Origin: CAYVOV01 sp964453525
GTDB lineage: Bacteria; Chloroflexota; Dehalococcoidia; Dehalococcoidales; UBA2162
Reading direction: 5' to 3'
Length of the DNA: 64,000 nucleotides
Assembly: GCA_964453525.1 (NCBI GenBank)
Contig: CAYVOV010000016.1
Coordinates: 29,104 to 93,103 of the forward strand
Of the stretch, positions 17,635 through 26,281 are shown in pieces. Under the pieces are notes generated by a model. That model made no database searches and was not told the origin of the DNA. It saw nothing but the letters and a program-made list of their open reading frames with translations. The number at the start of each line of letters is the position of its first letter. The stretch's first letter is position 1. Position numbers and translations under genes: made by a program.

Positions 17635-17733
17635 TCTTACTAATTATATTATATTCTAATCAGGACTGTATGCCATACACCAATAACGATGGGGATTGTA
17701 AGGACGATTCTATTAATGTTTCCTTTTTAAACT

Positions 17734-17775
17734 GTCATTGCGAGGAGTCCGCCAGAGGCGGACGACGCGGCAATC
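17734..17775. repeat. TCATTGCGAG repeat, family C (copy 1)
   Basis: GTCATTGCGAGGAGTCCGCC is followed by AGAGGCGGACGACGCGGCAATC; the centre forms a GTCCGCC/GGCGGAC hairpin. Related units lie at 30711, 45860 and 63775. Confidence 0.7.
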
Positions 17776-17808
17776 ACATTTCCAACCAAATTCACCCAAA
17801 ACCAACAG

Positions 17809-17981
17809 GCCCTTTTACTTAATCATGGTTGCACAGGCAACAATGAATATCTATATTTCTTTCGCCGCTATGGTTTCCTTCGGCTTCGCTCAGGACAGGC
17901 TAACTGCTCACCATGAGCGGCATTCATCCCCACTCACCCTGAGCTTGTCGAAGGGTCTCCAACTAAGATTGAGAAGAATCC
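17809..17981 (+). repeat. 173-bp inverted repeat D, left copy
   Basis: This segment begins CCCTTTTACTTAATCATGG and ends AAGATTGAGAAGAATCC. Read on the other strand, the same sequence recurs at 33397-33716 with only a handful of mismatches, apart from a 139-bp insertion there. The two ends of the unit are weakly inverted to each other (TTACTTAATC against TTCTCAATC), as in a MITE. The two copies bracket the 15-kb catabolic block. Confidence 0.75.
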
Positions 17982-17995
17982 AGCAGGAAGGTTCA

Positions 17996-18025
17996 TTGAC
18001 AGCGGACGGATAAAAATATTACAAT
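17996..18025 (+). promoter_or_regulatory. Predicted sigma-70 promoter for the had-oah operon
   Basis: TTGACA at 17996-18001 and TACAAT at 18020-18025 are separated by 18 bases. The -35 box begins 15 bases after the end of repeat D. Transcription from here would give a leader of about 95 bases before the had ATG. Confidence 0.65.
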
Positions 18026-18125
18026 CTCTTGTCCAAATTCCGTCATGCCCTGAATATCAGCAGATGTAATGTTCATGGCTTGATGGAAAGAGACAATATG
18101 AAATAGTTTGTTGAGGAGGTAAAAG

Positions 18126-19196
18126 ATGGCGAACGTACCTGATAAAATTCAGACTTGGCAGATGACTGAACCCGGTAAACTGGCAAAAATCAGCATTGAT
18201 ATGCCTGAGTTACAGCCGGGTGAAGTAGTGGTTGAGATTGCCGGCTGTGGGGTATGCCATACTGACCTTGGATACTTCTACGATGGTGTACCCACGGTTA
18301 CCAAACCACCACTAACGCTCGGGCATGAGATTAGCGGTACCGTTATTGGCGGAGATGATAAGCTGGTAGGTAAAGAGGTTATCGTCCCGGCGGTGATGCC
18401 CTGTAATAACTGTCCGATTTGCGCCAGCGGCAGGGGTAACCGCTGTCTCGCTCAGAAAATGCCGGGAAACAGCATGGGTATATACGGCGGCTTCTCAAGT
18501 CACATCGTAGTGCCCTCCGCGGATTTATGTGTAATCGATGACAGAAAGGGCAGGCCGCTTGAGCAATTCGCCGTGATTGCAGACGCCGTGACCTCACCCT
18601 ACCAGGCAGCAGTAAGAGCCGGTGTCAAACCCGGCGATTTGACTGTTGTTCTTGGTACTACCGGAGGTCTCGGTGTTTATGCCACTCAGATCCTGGCGGC
18701 GATGGGTGCCAAAGAGGTGGTTGGTATTGCCCGTAATCCCCAGAAACTTGAAAGAGCTCTGAAATACGGGGCTACTCACACCATAAGCACCATAGGCATG
18801 GGTGCCAGGGAAGTCAGGGATGCTTTCCGTGGTTATTCTAAAGAAAAGGGCCTCCCCGGCTACGGCTGGAAGATATTCGAATGGACCGGCACCGCGCCCG
18901 GCCAGGAAATCGCTCTGGAACTGCTTTCCTTCGTTGGTACACTGATAATAGCCGGTTACGGCATGCAGAAGAATGAGTACCAGCTATCGAGGTTGATGGG
19001 TTTCGATGCCGATATCAAGGGAACCTGGGGTTGTTTACCGGAATATTATCCCGTTGTCCTGCAGATGGTACTGGATAACAAAATAGCCATAGAGCCCTTC
19101 ATCGAGACAAGGCCGATGAGCCAGATTCAAAAGGCTTTTGATGATGTCCATGCCGGTGGGCTTGATAAAAGAATAGTATTAATACCTGATTTTTAA
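18126..19196 (+). CDS. had: 6-hydroxycyclohex-1-ene-1-carbonyl-CoA dehydrogenase
   Basis: The 356-residue protein is a zinc-dependent medium-chain alcohol dehydrogenase. Catalytic zinc ligands are visible as GVCHTD (Cys44) and GHE (His67, Glu68), and the structural zinc site as CNNCPICASGRGNRC. The NAD-binding Rossmann motif is VVLGTTGGLGVYA. The N-terminal AGCGVCHTDLGYFYDGV and the whole length match Had (BamQ) of the anaerobic benzoyl-CoA pathway, which oxidises 6-hydroxycyclohex-1-ene-1-carbonyl-CoA to the 6-oxo compound with NAD+. The ATG follows GAGGAGGT. The next enzyme of the pathway is encoded immediately downstream. Confidence 0.88.
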   Translation: MANVPDKIQTWQMTEPGKLAKISIDMPELQPGEVVVEIAGCGVCHTDLGYFYDGVPTVTKPPLTLGHEISGTVIGGDDKLVGKEVIVPAVMPCNNCPICASGRGNRCLAQKMPGNSMGIYGGFSSHIVVPSADLCVIDDRKGRPLEQFAVIADAVTSPYQAAVRAGVKPGDLTVVLGTTGGLGVYATQILAAMGAKEVVGIARNPQKLERALKYGATHTISTIGMGAREVRDAFRGYSKEKGLPGYGWKIFEWTGTAPGQEIALELLSFVGTLIIAGYGMQKNEYQLSRLMGFDADIKGTWGCLPEYYPVVLQMVLDNKIAIEPFIETRPMSQIQKAFDDVHAGGLDKRIVLIPDF

Positions 19197-19223
19197 ATTT
19201 AATAATTAAAGGAGGAGTTGAAT

Positions 19224-20363
19224 ATGTCATTGGATTGGATACCAAGAGAAGGTGGTCTCAAAGACCACAATCTGTGGGGTATGGAGCTCTATGGTACGGA
19301 ACCGCCCTGCACCATGTATGAGGAAAAGCCGGTCGTAAATCCGGCTACCGGAGAGGCGGTAGATGGTCTGTACACTTCCTGGATTACTCTCAATAATCCG
19401 GACCAGTTGAACTCCTATACCACTGAAATGGTGAAAAGCGTAATCGCCGGTTTTCACCGGGCTCAGATGAACCGTCAGGTTGTGGCCGTTGTCTTTACCG
19501 GTGCCGGCACCCGGGCATTCTGCACCGGAGGTAATACCAAAGAGTATGCCGAGTACTACTCAGAGAAACACTCGGAGTACTACCAGTATATGAACCTGTT
19601 TAACGGCATGGTGGACGGTATTCTTCAGTGCCAGAAGCCGGTCATCCGCCGGGTTAACGGTATGAGTGTTGCCGGTGGACAGGAGATTGGTGGTGCCTGT
19701 GACATAGCCATATCTTCGGACATGGCGATATTCGGGCAGGCGGGACCGAGGCACGGCTCGGCTCCGGTAGGCGGCTCATCGGACTTTCTCCCCTGGGCCC
19801 TCAGTAGCGAGGATGCCATGTGGAACTGCATTTCCTGCGAAATGTGGAGTGCCTACAAGATGCTGCGGAAGAACTATGTCAGCAAAGTAGTCCCGGTACT
19901 CAAGGACGGAGACAAATTCATCCCCAATCCGCAGGTAATTACGGACAAATGGATTGAGGATGGCCAGATAGTCTACGGCGAGCCGGTGACCGGTGACAAA
20001 GCGAAAGAGGCAAGGGACATGGCGAGGTCACTTCCCCAGGACCTGAGCCTGCTGGATGCTGAAATAGACAAAGTTCTCTGGACCTTTACCAACCTGTTCC
20101 CGAACTGTCTGATGAAATCGATTGACGGCATCAGGCAAAAGAAGAAATTCTTCTGGGACCTCGCCAAGAACGACCATCTGCTGTGGCTGGCTGCCAATAT
20201 GCAGGGCGAAGCCTTCCTCGGTTTTACCGCTTTCAATACCAAGAGGATAACCGGTAAGGATACAATCGACTTCATTAAATTCCGCAAGCTGGTTGCCGAA
20301 GCTAAACCGATGAATTATGAAATGTTCGAGCAGGTCCTTGGTACGCCGCAGGAGCAGCAGTAG
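19224..20363 (+). CDS. oah: 6-oxocyclohex-1-ene-1-carbonyl-CoA hydrolase/hydratase (ring-opening)
   Basis: The 379-residue crotonase-fold protein is longer than ordinary enoyl-CoA hydratases and starts SLDWIPREGGLKDHNLWG, a hallmark of Oah (BamA). The oxyanion-hole segments are TRAFCTGGNTKEYAEYY and GMSVAGGQEIGGACDIA. The enzyme adds two waters and hydrolytically opens the ring to give 3-hydroxypimelyl-CoA, the diagnostic reaction of anaerobic aromatic degradation. The start ATG at 19224 follows GGAGGAG with 7 bases between. A strong terminator follows, so had and oah form a two-gene unit. Confidence 0.92.
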   Translation: MSLDWIPREGGLKDHNLWGMELYGTEPPCTMYEEKPVVNPATGEAVDGLYTSWITLNNPDQLNSYTTEMVKSVIAGFHRAQMNRQVVAVVFTGAGTRAFCTGGNTKEYAEYYSEKHSEYYQYMNLFNGMVDGILQCQKPVIRRVNGMSVAGGQEIGGACDIAISSDMAIFGQAGPRHGSAPVGGSSDFLPWALSSEDAMWNCISCEMWSAYKMLRKNYVSKVVPVLKDGDKFIPNPQVITDKWIEDGQIVYGEPVTGDKAKEARDMARSLPQDLSLLDAEIDKVLWTFTNLFPNCLMKSIDGIRQKKKFFWDLAKNDHLLWLAANMQGEAFLGFTAFNTKRITGKDTIDFIKFRKLVAEAKPMNYEMFEQVLGTPQEQQ

Positions 20364-20386
20364 AACGAATTCGAGAGCTATTATGG

Positions 20387-20420
20387 GAAAGCCCACCGGT
20401 ATATCGGTGGGCTTTCTGTT
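20387..20420 (+). terminator. Intrinsic terminator after oah
   Basis: GAAAGCCCACCG and CGGTGGGCTTTC make a perfect 12-bp stem with a six-base loop followed by TGTTT. It ends the had-oah transcript. Confidence 0.85.
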
Positions 20421-20423
20421 TGC

Positions 20424-20659
20424 TTGACAAAGAGATACGGGGGTTGAGGTAGATAAAACAAAAACGAACAGAACCTCCAAATAAGGGAAGGTATTATCTG
20501 GCAGGGTTAAGAACCGGCTTTTAGGGGGCTTGACAAGGTGATGAGCCAGTGATAGTATGTTATAAAGTAGTTATAGCGTAATAATAACGTGATACTTAAT
20601 TTGTGACATACGGAGATAAAAATCAAATCGTGCAGTACTATTTGACACGGAGATACGGG
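20424..20659 (+). promoter_or_regulatory. Regulatory region with promoter-like boxes and a spaced direct repeat
   Basis: TTGACA at 20530-20535 and TAGTAT at 20553-20558 are 17 bases apart and may drive dch. Two further TTGACA boxes at 20424 and 20642 are each followed by one base, a purine and GAGATACGGG, forming an 18-bp direct repeat 218 bases apart. That may be a regulator site. No gene fits between oah and dch. Confidence 0.4.
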
Positions 20660-20774
20660 ATACGTTAGCATTATTGCATTCCTTCCCCTTAAATCGGACG
20701 TGATATCCTTAACTTCAGGGGTTTCTACAGAGAATATTGGACTAACAGTATAAGTAACTTTCTGAGGAGGAGAT

Positions 20775-21545
20775 ATGGAGTATAAAAATATCACTCTGGA
20801 GAAAAAGGAAGGTATAACTTGGCTCACCATTAACCGCCCACCGGTCAATATTATCGATTGTGATACTATGCTTGAGCTTAATGCCGCCCTAGAGGAGTTG
20901 AGTAAGGATGACGAGACGAAGGTGCTGTTAATTCGCGGCAGCGGTGACAGGGCTTTCTGCGCCGGAGTGGCGGTGGAGGACCATGTCGGAGAGAAACTGC
21001 CGACGATGATGAATGAATTCGGCAGACTGTTCGGTCTGTTGAGAGACCTGGGCAAACCGAGTATCGCCGTGGTAAACGGAGTTGCTCTCGGCGGCGGCTG
21101 TGAGCTTGTCGTCGGCTGTGACATGGCTGTTGCTTCCGAGAAAGCGTCACTCGGGCAGCCCGAGATAAAACTGGGCGGTCTGGCACCGGCGGCCGCTGCG
21201 CTGTTTCCCAGAATAATGGGCGAAAAGAGAGCTTTCGAGCTTATCGTTCTCGGTGAGAATATTAGCGCTGCCGAAGCGGAGAGAATCGGGCTGGTGAACA
21301 AGGTGGTCCCGGCTGAGGAACTGGATAAAGCTGCCGAGGAGCTTGCCGGTAAATTCCTGGCAATGAGCGGTCTCAGTATTAAACTTATCCGGGAAGCTCT
21401 ATACAAGTGTGCCGATATTGCAGAGCTCGATGGTGCGGTTAAGAAAGCAACCGAGCTCGGGATTAAAAGCTGGGAGACAGAGGACGGCCAGGAGGGTCTT
21501 AAGTCCTTCCTTGAAAAAAGGTCACCGGTCTGGAAGAACAGGTAA
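20775..21545 (+). CDS. dch: Cyclohexa-1,5-diene-1-carbonyl-CoA hydratase
   Basis: The 256-residue crotonase-family protein has oxyanion-hole segments AFCAGVAVEDHVGEKLP and GVALGGGCELVVGCDMA. The AVEDHV stretch, the short length and the position next to had and oah point to Dch (BamR). Dch hydrates the dienoyl-CoA made by benzoyl-CoA reductase to 6-hydroxycyclohex-1-ene-1-carbonyl-CoA. Without that context it could be called a generic enoyl-CoA hydratase. The ATG follows GAGGAGGAG. A 100-base gap separates it from the molybdopterin oxidoreductase gene, which may share its transcript. Confidence 0.82.
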   Translation: MEYKNITLEKKEGITWLTINRPPVNIIDCDTMLELNAALEELSKDDETKVLLIRGSGDRAFCAGVAVEDHVGEKLPTMMNEFGRLFGLLRDLGKPSIAVVNGVALGGGCELVVGCDMAVASEKASLGQPEIKLGGLAPAAAALFPRIMGEKRAFELIVLGENISAAEAERIGLVNKVVPAEELDKAAEELAGKFLAMSGLSIKLIREALYKCADIAELDGAVKKATELGIKSWETEDGQEGLKSFLEKRSPVWKNR

Positions 21546-21646
21546 TAACCGGGATTGAGATGCTGTGTCCCTTGGCAAAGTGATAACTTCATTCCCTTTT
21601 ATAATCAGCACGGGGATTGACTATCGATACAAATGGAGGAGAGAGA

Positions 21647-23704
21647 ATGGCACAAAAAGTAATAAAGAGTGACTGCATTATGTGTATCAACAGTTGTGGT
21701 ATTAACGCCTATGTCGAGGACGGCAAGCTGGTGAAGGTGGAGGGCATGAAAGAGCATGCCGTTAGCGAAGGTTATCTCTGCCCCAGAGGGGAAGCGCTGG
21801 TGGAATATGTCTATTCTCCGGACCGTTTACAATACCCGATGAAGAAAGTAGACGGGGAGTGGCAGAGGATTACCTGGGATGAAGCCCTGGATACCATCGC
21901 TGATGAGCTGGCGAAAATAAAGGAAAAATACGGTGCTAAGGCGCTGGCCGTCTACAGCGGCTCGCTGGGAACTGAGAATATCGAGCTTGCCGGATTTGCC
22001 CAGAGGTTCCGTGGAGTGTACGGTACGCCGAACCTGCTATCGGTAGAAGGCAACTGCTTCCGCTCCCGGATTATGGCCCGCCAGATGACTTTTGGTGGCT
22101 ATCCCATCGAAGAACCGTGGAACTCCAAATGTGTCATCATCTGGGGGCAGAACATGGACAATTCCCGGGCAACGATAGCCAATAAGGTTTATAAAGCACT
22201 GGAAAAAGGTACCCTGGAACACCTGATTATCATCGACCCCAAGCGTATTCCGATGGCGGAAAAGGGGATTCACATCAGGATTCGACCCGGGACGGATACG
22301 GCTCTGATGCTGGCAATGATGAATGTCATTATAGAGGAAAAGCTGTATGATAAGGAGTTTATCGATAAGAACACAATCGGTTTCGACAAGCTTGTGGAGC
22401 ACGTCAAGCAGTACCCGCCGGAGGAAGTGGAGAAAATAACCTGGGTGCCGGCCGATGATATCAGGAAGATAGCCAGGATATTTGCCAGTAATAAGCCGGC
22501 GGCCAGTGTCCCTGGTACCTGCTCCATTGACCAGCATATCAATGGTTTTCAGGGTAACCGCGCCATGGCTATTTTGCAGATAATCACCGGTAATATTGAA
22601 ATTCCGGGAAGCTGGATATCAATACCGTTTATTCGCCTTGGTGACCTCAGGGTAACTGAAATCAGTGAGCCTATCGGTGCCGAAGAACACCCGCTTTTCC
22701 GTAAGTTCTGGGGCAGAATATCTCCTTACGGTCAGCAGATGCTGTTCGCCGATGCCGTTCTTGATGAGAAACCGTATCCTATTAAAGCCCTGATTGTAAA
22801 TGGCGGTAATCCCGCCCTGACTCTGCCGGACTCCGAACGAGTCAGGGAAGCGATGAGGAAGCTCGATTTCATGGTGGTGATGGACCTGTTTATGACCGAG
22901 ACCGCCAAACTGGCAGATATGGTACTGCCGGCCTGCTCCTTCCTGGAGAAAAGCGGTGTCGGCTATGTTTACGGCGTGAACACCGGTATACCCTATGCTT
23001 TACTCCGCAAGAAAGTGATTGAACCGGTTGGCGAGAGCTGGCCCGACTGGAAAATCTGGACGGAACTGGCCAGAAGGATGGGCTACGGTGAATACTTCCC
23101 CTGGAACACGGAAGAAGAGGTGGTGGATTTCTTCCTGAAACCGAGTGGTCTGACAAGGGAGCAACTGGAGAAAGAACATCCTGAGGGAACATTCTATGTC
23201 ACCGAAGATAAGAAGTATCTGAGCGGAGTTTACAGGACTCCCTCCGGGAAGATAGAAATATATTCCGAAACGCTGAGGGAGAATGGTTACGACCCGCTTC
23301 CGTGCTTCGTTGAGCCCACTCAGAGCCCCCGGAGCGCTCCGGAACTGGCGAAGAAATATCCCATCATTCTCACCACCGGTTCCCGTGTTCCGCAGTTCAC
23401 CCATACCCAGCTAAGGAATATACCGTCCCTGAGAAAACAGGTGCCGGAACCGCTGGCCGAGGTTAATCCCGAGACGGCGAAGAAGTATGGCATTGCCGAT
23501 GGCGATATGATGGTAATCGAGACACCTAAGGGAAAGATATCTATGAAGACCCGTTATACGGAAGAACTCTCTCCGGGTATTGTCAGTATTCCCCACGGCT
23601 GGCCGGAAGCGAACGCCAACCTGCTCACCTCGCTGGATGCCCGTGACCCGATAACCGGATATACGGAGATGAAAGCCCTGCTTTGCAGGCTCAGTAAAGG
23701 CTAG
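21647..23704 (+). CDS. Molybdopterin (Mo/W-bisPGD) oxidoreductase
   Basis: The product has 685 residues from the ATG that follows GGAGGAGAG. The N-terminus carries a [4Fe-4S] motif CIMCINSCG with the fourth Cys in LCPRG. The body has the domains of the DMSO reductase family, with a candidate metal-ligand Cys in EGNCFRSR near residue 140 and a C-terminal MoCo-binding domain (LTTGSRVPQFTHTQLRN). There is no twin-arginine signal, so it acts in the cytoplasm. No dedicated electron-transfer or membrane subunit follows. It could be formate dehydrogenase-like, acetylene hydratase-like or a hydroxylase; position next to dch suggests a role in ring metabolism, which is inference. Confidence 0.82.
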   Translation: MAQKVIKSDCIMCINSCGINAYVEDGKLVKVEGMKEHAVSEGYLCPRGEALVEYVYSPDRLQYPMKKVDGEWQRITWDEALDTIADELAKIKEKYGAKALAVYSGSLGTENIELAGFAQRFRGVYGTPNLLSVEGNCFRSRIMARQMTFGGYPIEEPWNSKCVIIWGQNMDNSRATIANKVYKALEKGTLEHLIIIDPKRIPMAEKGIHIRIRPGTDTALMLAMMNVIIEEKLYDKEFIDKNTIGFDKLVEHVKQYPPEEVEKITWVPADDIRKIARIFASNKPAASVPGTCSIDQHINGFQGNRAMAILQIITGNIEIPGSWISIPFIRLGDLRVTEISEPIGAEEHPLFRKFWGRISPYGQQMLFADAVLDEKPYPIKALIVNGGNPALTLPDSERVREAMRKLDFMVVMDLFMTETAKLADMVLPACSFLEKSGVGYVYGVNTGIPYALLRKKVIEPVGESWPDWKIWTELARRMGYGEYFPWNTEEEVVDFFLKPSGLTREQLEKEHPEGTFYVTEDKKYLSGVYRTPSGKIEIYSETLRENGYDPLPCFVEPTQSPRSAPELAKKYPIILTTGSRVPQFTHTQLRNIPSLRKQVPEPLAEVNPETAKKYGIADGDMMVIETPKGKISMKTRYTEELSPGIVSIPHGWPEANANLLTSLDARDPITGYTEMKALLCRLSKG

Positions 23705-23738
23705 CCGGACAGTTCTGGATAAATATATTAAATGAAAA

Positions 23739-23777
23739 CTGTGACCGAATCCCGCAACAATCGGGGCTCGGTCACAG
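23739..23777. terminator. Bidirectional terminator between convergent operons
   Basis: CTGTGACCGA and TCGGTCACAG form a perfect 10-bp stem enclosing a smaller CCCG/CGGG palindrome. It lies between the two converging stop codons at 23704 and 23816. Confidence 0.65.
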
Positions 23778-23815
23778 CCTTATTGGATACCCGGATTCGA
23801 CTCTTCTAATCAGGT

Positions 23816-24556
23816 CTATAAACCGCAGGCTTGCCGGAGCAGAATTATCGGGTGGACCACTTCTATATCGGTGCCAGCTTCCATCTGAAGTTTACAGCCA
23901 CCGCAATCGGTCACAGCCAGGTCGGTGGGGTTATTTTTCATTTCGCTGTACAGTCTGGCGGCGATTTCTTTGGCAAGTTTGAAGTTTTTCTTCTCATATC
24001 CGTAGGCACCGCCCATACCGCAGCATTCATTGCCGATATGCTTTATTGTAATGCCGGGGATTAGCTCCAGCAGCTTTACCGTTGGGTTCTCTACTCCCTG
24101 TGCCCTCAGGTGACAGGGAGTATGGTAGTAAACCGATTTTTTAACGGGATAAAAGTCATCCGTATTAAGCAGACCTTCTTCGTGAAGCCGGAGCAGGTAC
24201 TCGGTGATGTGAAACAGGTTCTCTGATACCAGTTTTGCCGCATCGTTGCCCAGCAGCAGGGGGTAATCTCGCTTAATCATTAGACTGCAACTGGAACAGG
24301 TGGCGGTGATTACATATCCGTCCGACACGAGACCGCCCAGTACATCCGTGTTGTACTGTATATTTTTATATGCTCCTTTTATGTTCCCTTTGGCTATCAT
24401 TGGCAGGGCGCAGCATACCTGGTCGGGCACGATTATCTCTATACCGTGTTTTTGGAGCACTTTGACGGTCGCCTCACCGACCTCCGGGTAATAGTAATTT
24501 GTGAAACAACCGGTGTAAAAGGCGACTTTTTTATTATATATATTAATTTCGGCCAT
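23816..24556 (-). CDS. CCG-domain Fe-S protein, LutA/HdrB/GlpC-like
   Basis: The 246-residue protein contains two cysteine-rich CCG-type motifs: CCALPM with TCSSCSLMIK in the first half, then HTPCHLRAQG, NECCGMGGAYG and DCGGCKLQ in the second. Such domains bind [4Fe-4S] or noncubane clusters and act in LutA, glycolate oxidase, GlpC and heterodisulfide reductase HdrB. It probably receives electrons from the partner encoded just upstream, which overlaps it by 14 bases. It is the last gene of the - strand run. Confidence 0.82.
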   Translation of the reverse strand: MAEINIYNKKVAFYTGCFTNYYYPEVGEATVKVLQKHGIEIIVPDQVCCALPMIAKGNIKGAYKNIQYNTDVLGGLVSDGYVITATCSSCSLMIKRDYPLLLGNDAAKLVSENLFHITEYLLRLHEEGLLNTDDFYPVKKSVYYHTPCHLRAQGVENPTVKLLELIPGITIKHIGNECCGMGGAYGYEKKNFKLAKEIAARLYSEMKNNPTDLAVTDCGGCKLQMEAGTDIEVVHPIILLRQACGL

Positions 24557-25907
24557 TTTTCTTAAACCGTTTTCTAAAAGTCCGGGAGTGGAATAAAGGC
24601 AGGGTGGTTTTCCTGTCTATTCCGGTTATGATTTCCATGGGAATTCTCACCGGTTTGCTGCGCATTAATCGGTTAGCGATAGGCGCAACGGGAGTGCCCA
24701 GCCTGGCGAGTCTCTCCGGTGCCCCCAGTACCCTGTGGTAAAACGGCCTGCCGTGTTTTTTTACATAATCCATCTTTGCCTGCCACATGAGGTGAGAAAG
24801 GTCAATATCTACGGGGCACTCCAGCCGGCAGGCTTCACAGTGGAGACAGACTTCAATTGAGCGGCTTGTTCCGTAGAGGAACTGGTTCAGGTAGTTCCTC
24901 GGCGTCCAGATATAGTCGGTATCGGTAAAGGCATGCTGGATCGGGCAGTGCTTGTTGCATGCCCTGCAGCCTATGCAGAGGAAAAGCTCGCCGAATTTGC
25001 CCTCCAGTAGTTTTGTTCTGCCGTTATCAAGGATTATTACATACAGCTCTTTGTCTCCGTCACTAACGGGAAGCTCCAGGTCGGCTATGGACTGAGTTTT
25101 GGCTGGTCTTGGCCGTATGTCCAGCACTATACTTTCCGCGCCGAATATTCCCATGCATTTTGTCTGGAAGTCGGCATCTGCCCTGTTTTTAACTATCTTG
25201 TCTAGTCCGACGACAAGGATAATCTTCCGGGCACTGGTTAAATCATTCAGAATATTATTGTAATGCTGAAGGAAAAATACCGTGCCATCCTCTGCTGATA
25301 TTGCATTTACCCCCAGCACCGCCAGATATTCTCTGGGTCTGGCTTTAGTTGGGTGGTCAATGCCGGCCAGTTTTTCCGAGACCTTAAAGGTGCCCACGAG
25401 ATTTCTCTCCAGAAAGCGAGGGAGGTCCCAGTAATCGAGGATTTTTCTTTCCTGCATATCGTACTCGTTCAGGTACGAGTTGATAACCGTAAAGTGTTTT
25501 TTAATAAGTCCCGGTGCGAGTTCCTGAGTAATGACGCTGGAGTTGTTAATGGAAATAACTCTGATGCCGCCCGAGATTTCAGTAATATATTCGACTGCTT
25601 CGGTATTATCGGCGGCGGATTTTACCTGTAGTTGAGAATAGTTCTGTGCAAGACTGCTTTTTAGCCTGTCAATAAGCTGGACTATATTATCACGGCTGTT
25701 CTGACGCAGTTCCTTCAGTTGCTGCTTGATGTCATTGATGTTGCCGACTTTCGAAGCCGGCTCTTTTTCGGGTGTTTTTTCGGAGAGCTGCCAGGCGAAC
25801 TGCTCTTGTTTCTCTGCTAGCTCCGGCTCCATTATCCAGATGGGTAAATCTCTGTTCATACGATCAGCCCGTTCTTGAGACCTGCCCCTTGCTTTATCCT
25901 CCAGCAA
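24543..25907 (-). CDS. LutB-like Fe-S protein with LUD domain
   Basis: The 454-residue product has a charged helical N-terminus, a LUD-type domain in the middle (IRVISINNSSVITQELAP) and two [4Fe-4S] motifs, CIGCRACNKHCP near residue 312 and CLHCEACRLECP near 355. This is the order found in LutB of lactate utilisation operons, shortened at the N-terminus. It pairs with the CCG protein but no LutC is present, and the neighbours are tungstoenzyme genes. A role as the electron conduit for the AOR-type enzyme is therefore more likely than lactate oxidation. The TTG start overlaps the previous gene; an ATG at 25859 is an alternative. Confidence 0.75.
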   Translation of the reverse strand: MLEDKARGRSQERADRMNRDLPIWIMEPELAEKQEQFAWQLSEKTPEKEPASKVGNINDIKQQLKELRQNSRDNIVQLIDRLKSSLAQNYSQLQVKSAADNTEAVEYITEISGGIRVISINNSSVITQELAPGLIKKHFTVINSYLNEYDMQERKILDYWDLPRFLERNLVGTFKVSEKLAGIDHPTKARPREYLAVLGVNAISAEDGTVFFLQHYNNILNDLTSARKIILVVGLDKIVKNRADADFQTKCMGIFGAESIVLDIRPRPAKTQSIADLELPVSDGDKELYVIILDNGRTKLLEGKFGELFLCIGCRACNKHCPIQHAFTDTDYIWTPRNYLNQFLYGTSRSIEVCLHCEACRLECPVDIDLSHLMWQAKMDYVKKHGRPFYHRVLGAPERLARLGTPVAPIANRLMRSKPVRIPMEIITGIDRKTTLPLFHSRTFRKRFKKNGRN

Positions 25908-26166
25908 CTGCAGTTATAATATGGATTTCGTCTCCGTCCTTTACCGGTTTGGTCAGTTCGTCGGGATAAGCACTTTCCATATTGACGTAAATATCTATAA
26001 TGTTATTCAACTTGCCATCTTTACCGTACAGCCATTCCTTGAGTCCGGGAAACCGGGCGACAAGCTGCTCCAGACACTGCCCGACGTTGTTACCTTTAAC
26101 CTCAGCCACCTCCTCACCATTGGTAAGATAGGTTAGAGAAGGGTTGATATTTATTGTTACGCTCAT
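25894..26166 (-). CDS. MoaD/ThiS-family sulfur carrier protein
   Basis: The 90-residue protein has a beta-grasp pattern and ends in a C-terminal Gly-Gly (IITAVAGG), the part that becomes thiocarboxylated in MoaD and ThiS. MoaD-like proteins supply sulfur for the pterin dithiolene, and such genes are often found beside tungsten aldehyde oxidoreductases, as here. The stop overlaps the LutB-like gene by 14 bases, so the two are translationally coupled. Confidence 0.85.
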   Translation of the reverse strand: MSVTININPSLTYLTNGEEVAEVKGNNVGQCLEQLVARFPGLKEWLYGKDGKLNNIIDIYVNMESAYPDELTKPVKDGDEIHIITAVAGG

Positions 26167-26281
26167 GGACTACCTCTATCCCGGCACGGTTACGCTAATC
26201 ACTGGAGATAAACGAGCATCTCTTTCCTGCCTGTTCCATAACAGTTGTTAGAGCCCCCGTTATATCAAAAGTGTGTTTCGG

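Noticed and set aside
20507..21592. Long open frame on the - strand (361 codons) opposite dch
   Set aside because: Its translation is Ser/Ala/Pro-rich low complexity, antisense to a clearly functional crotonase gene.
24543..25907. Lactate utilisation operon lutABC
   Set aside because: Only LutA- and LutB-like proteins are present, LutC and a lactate permease are absent, and the genes are coupled to an AOR and MoaD-like gene.
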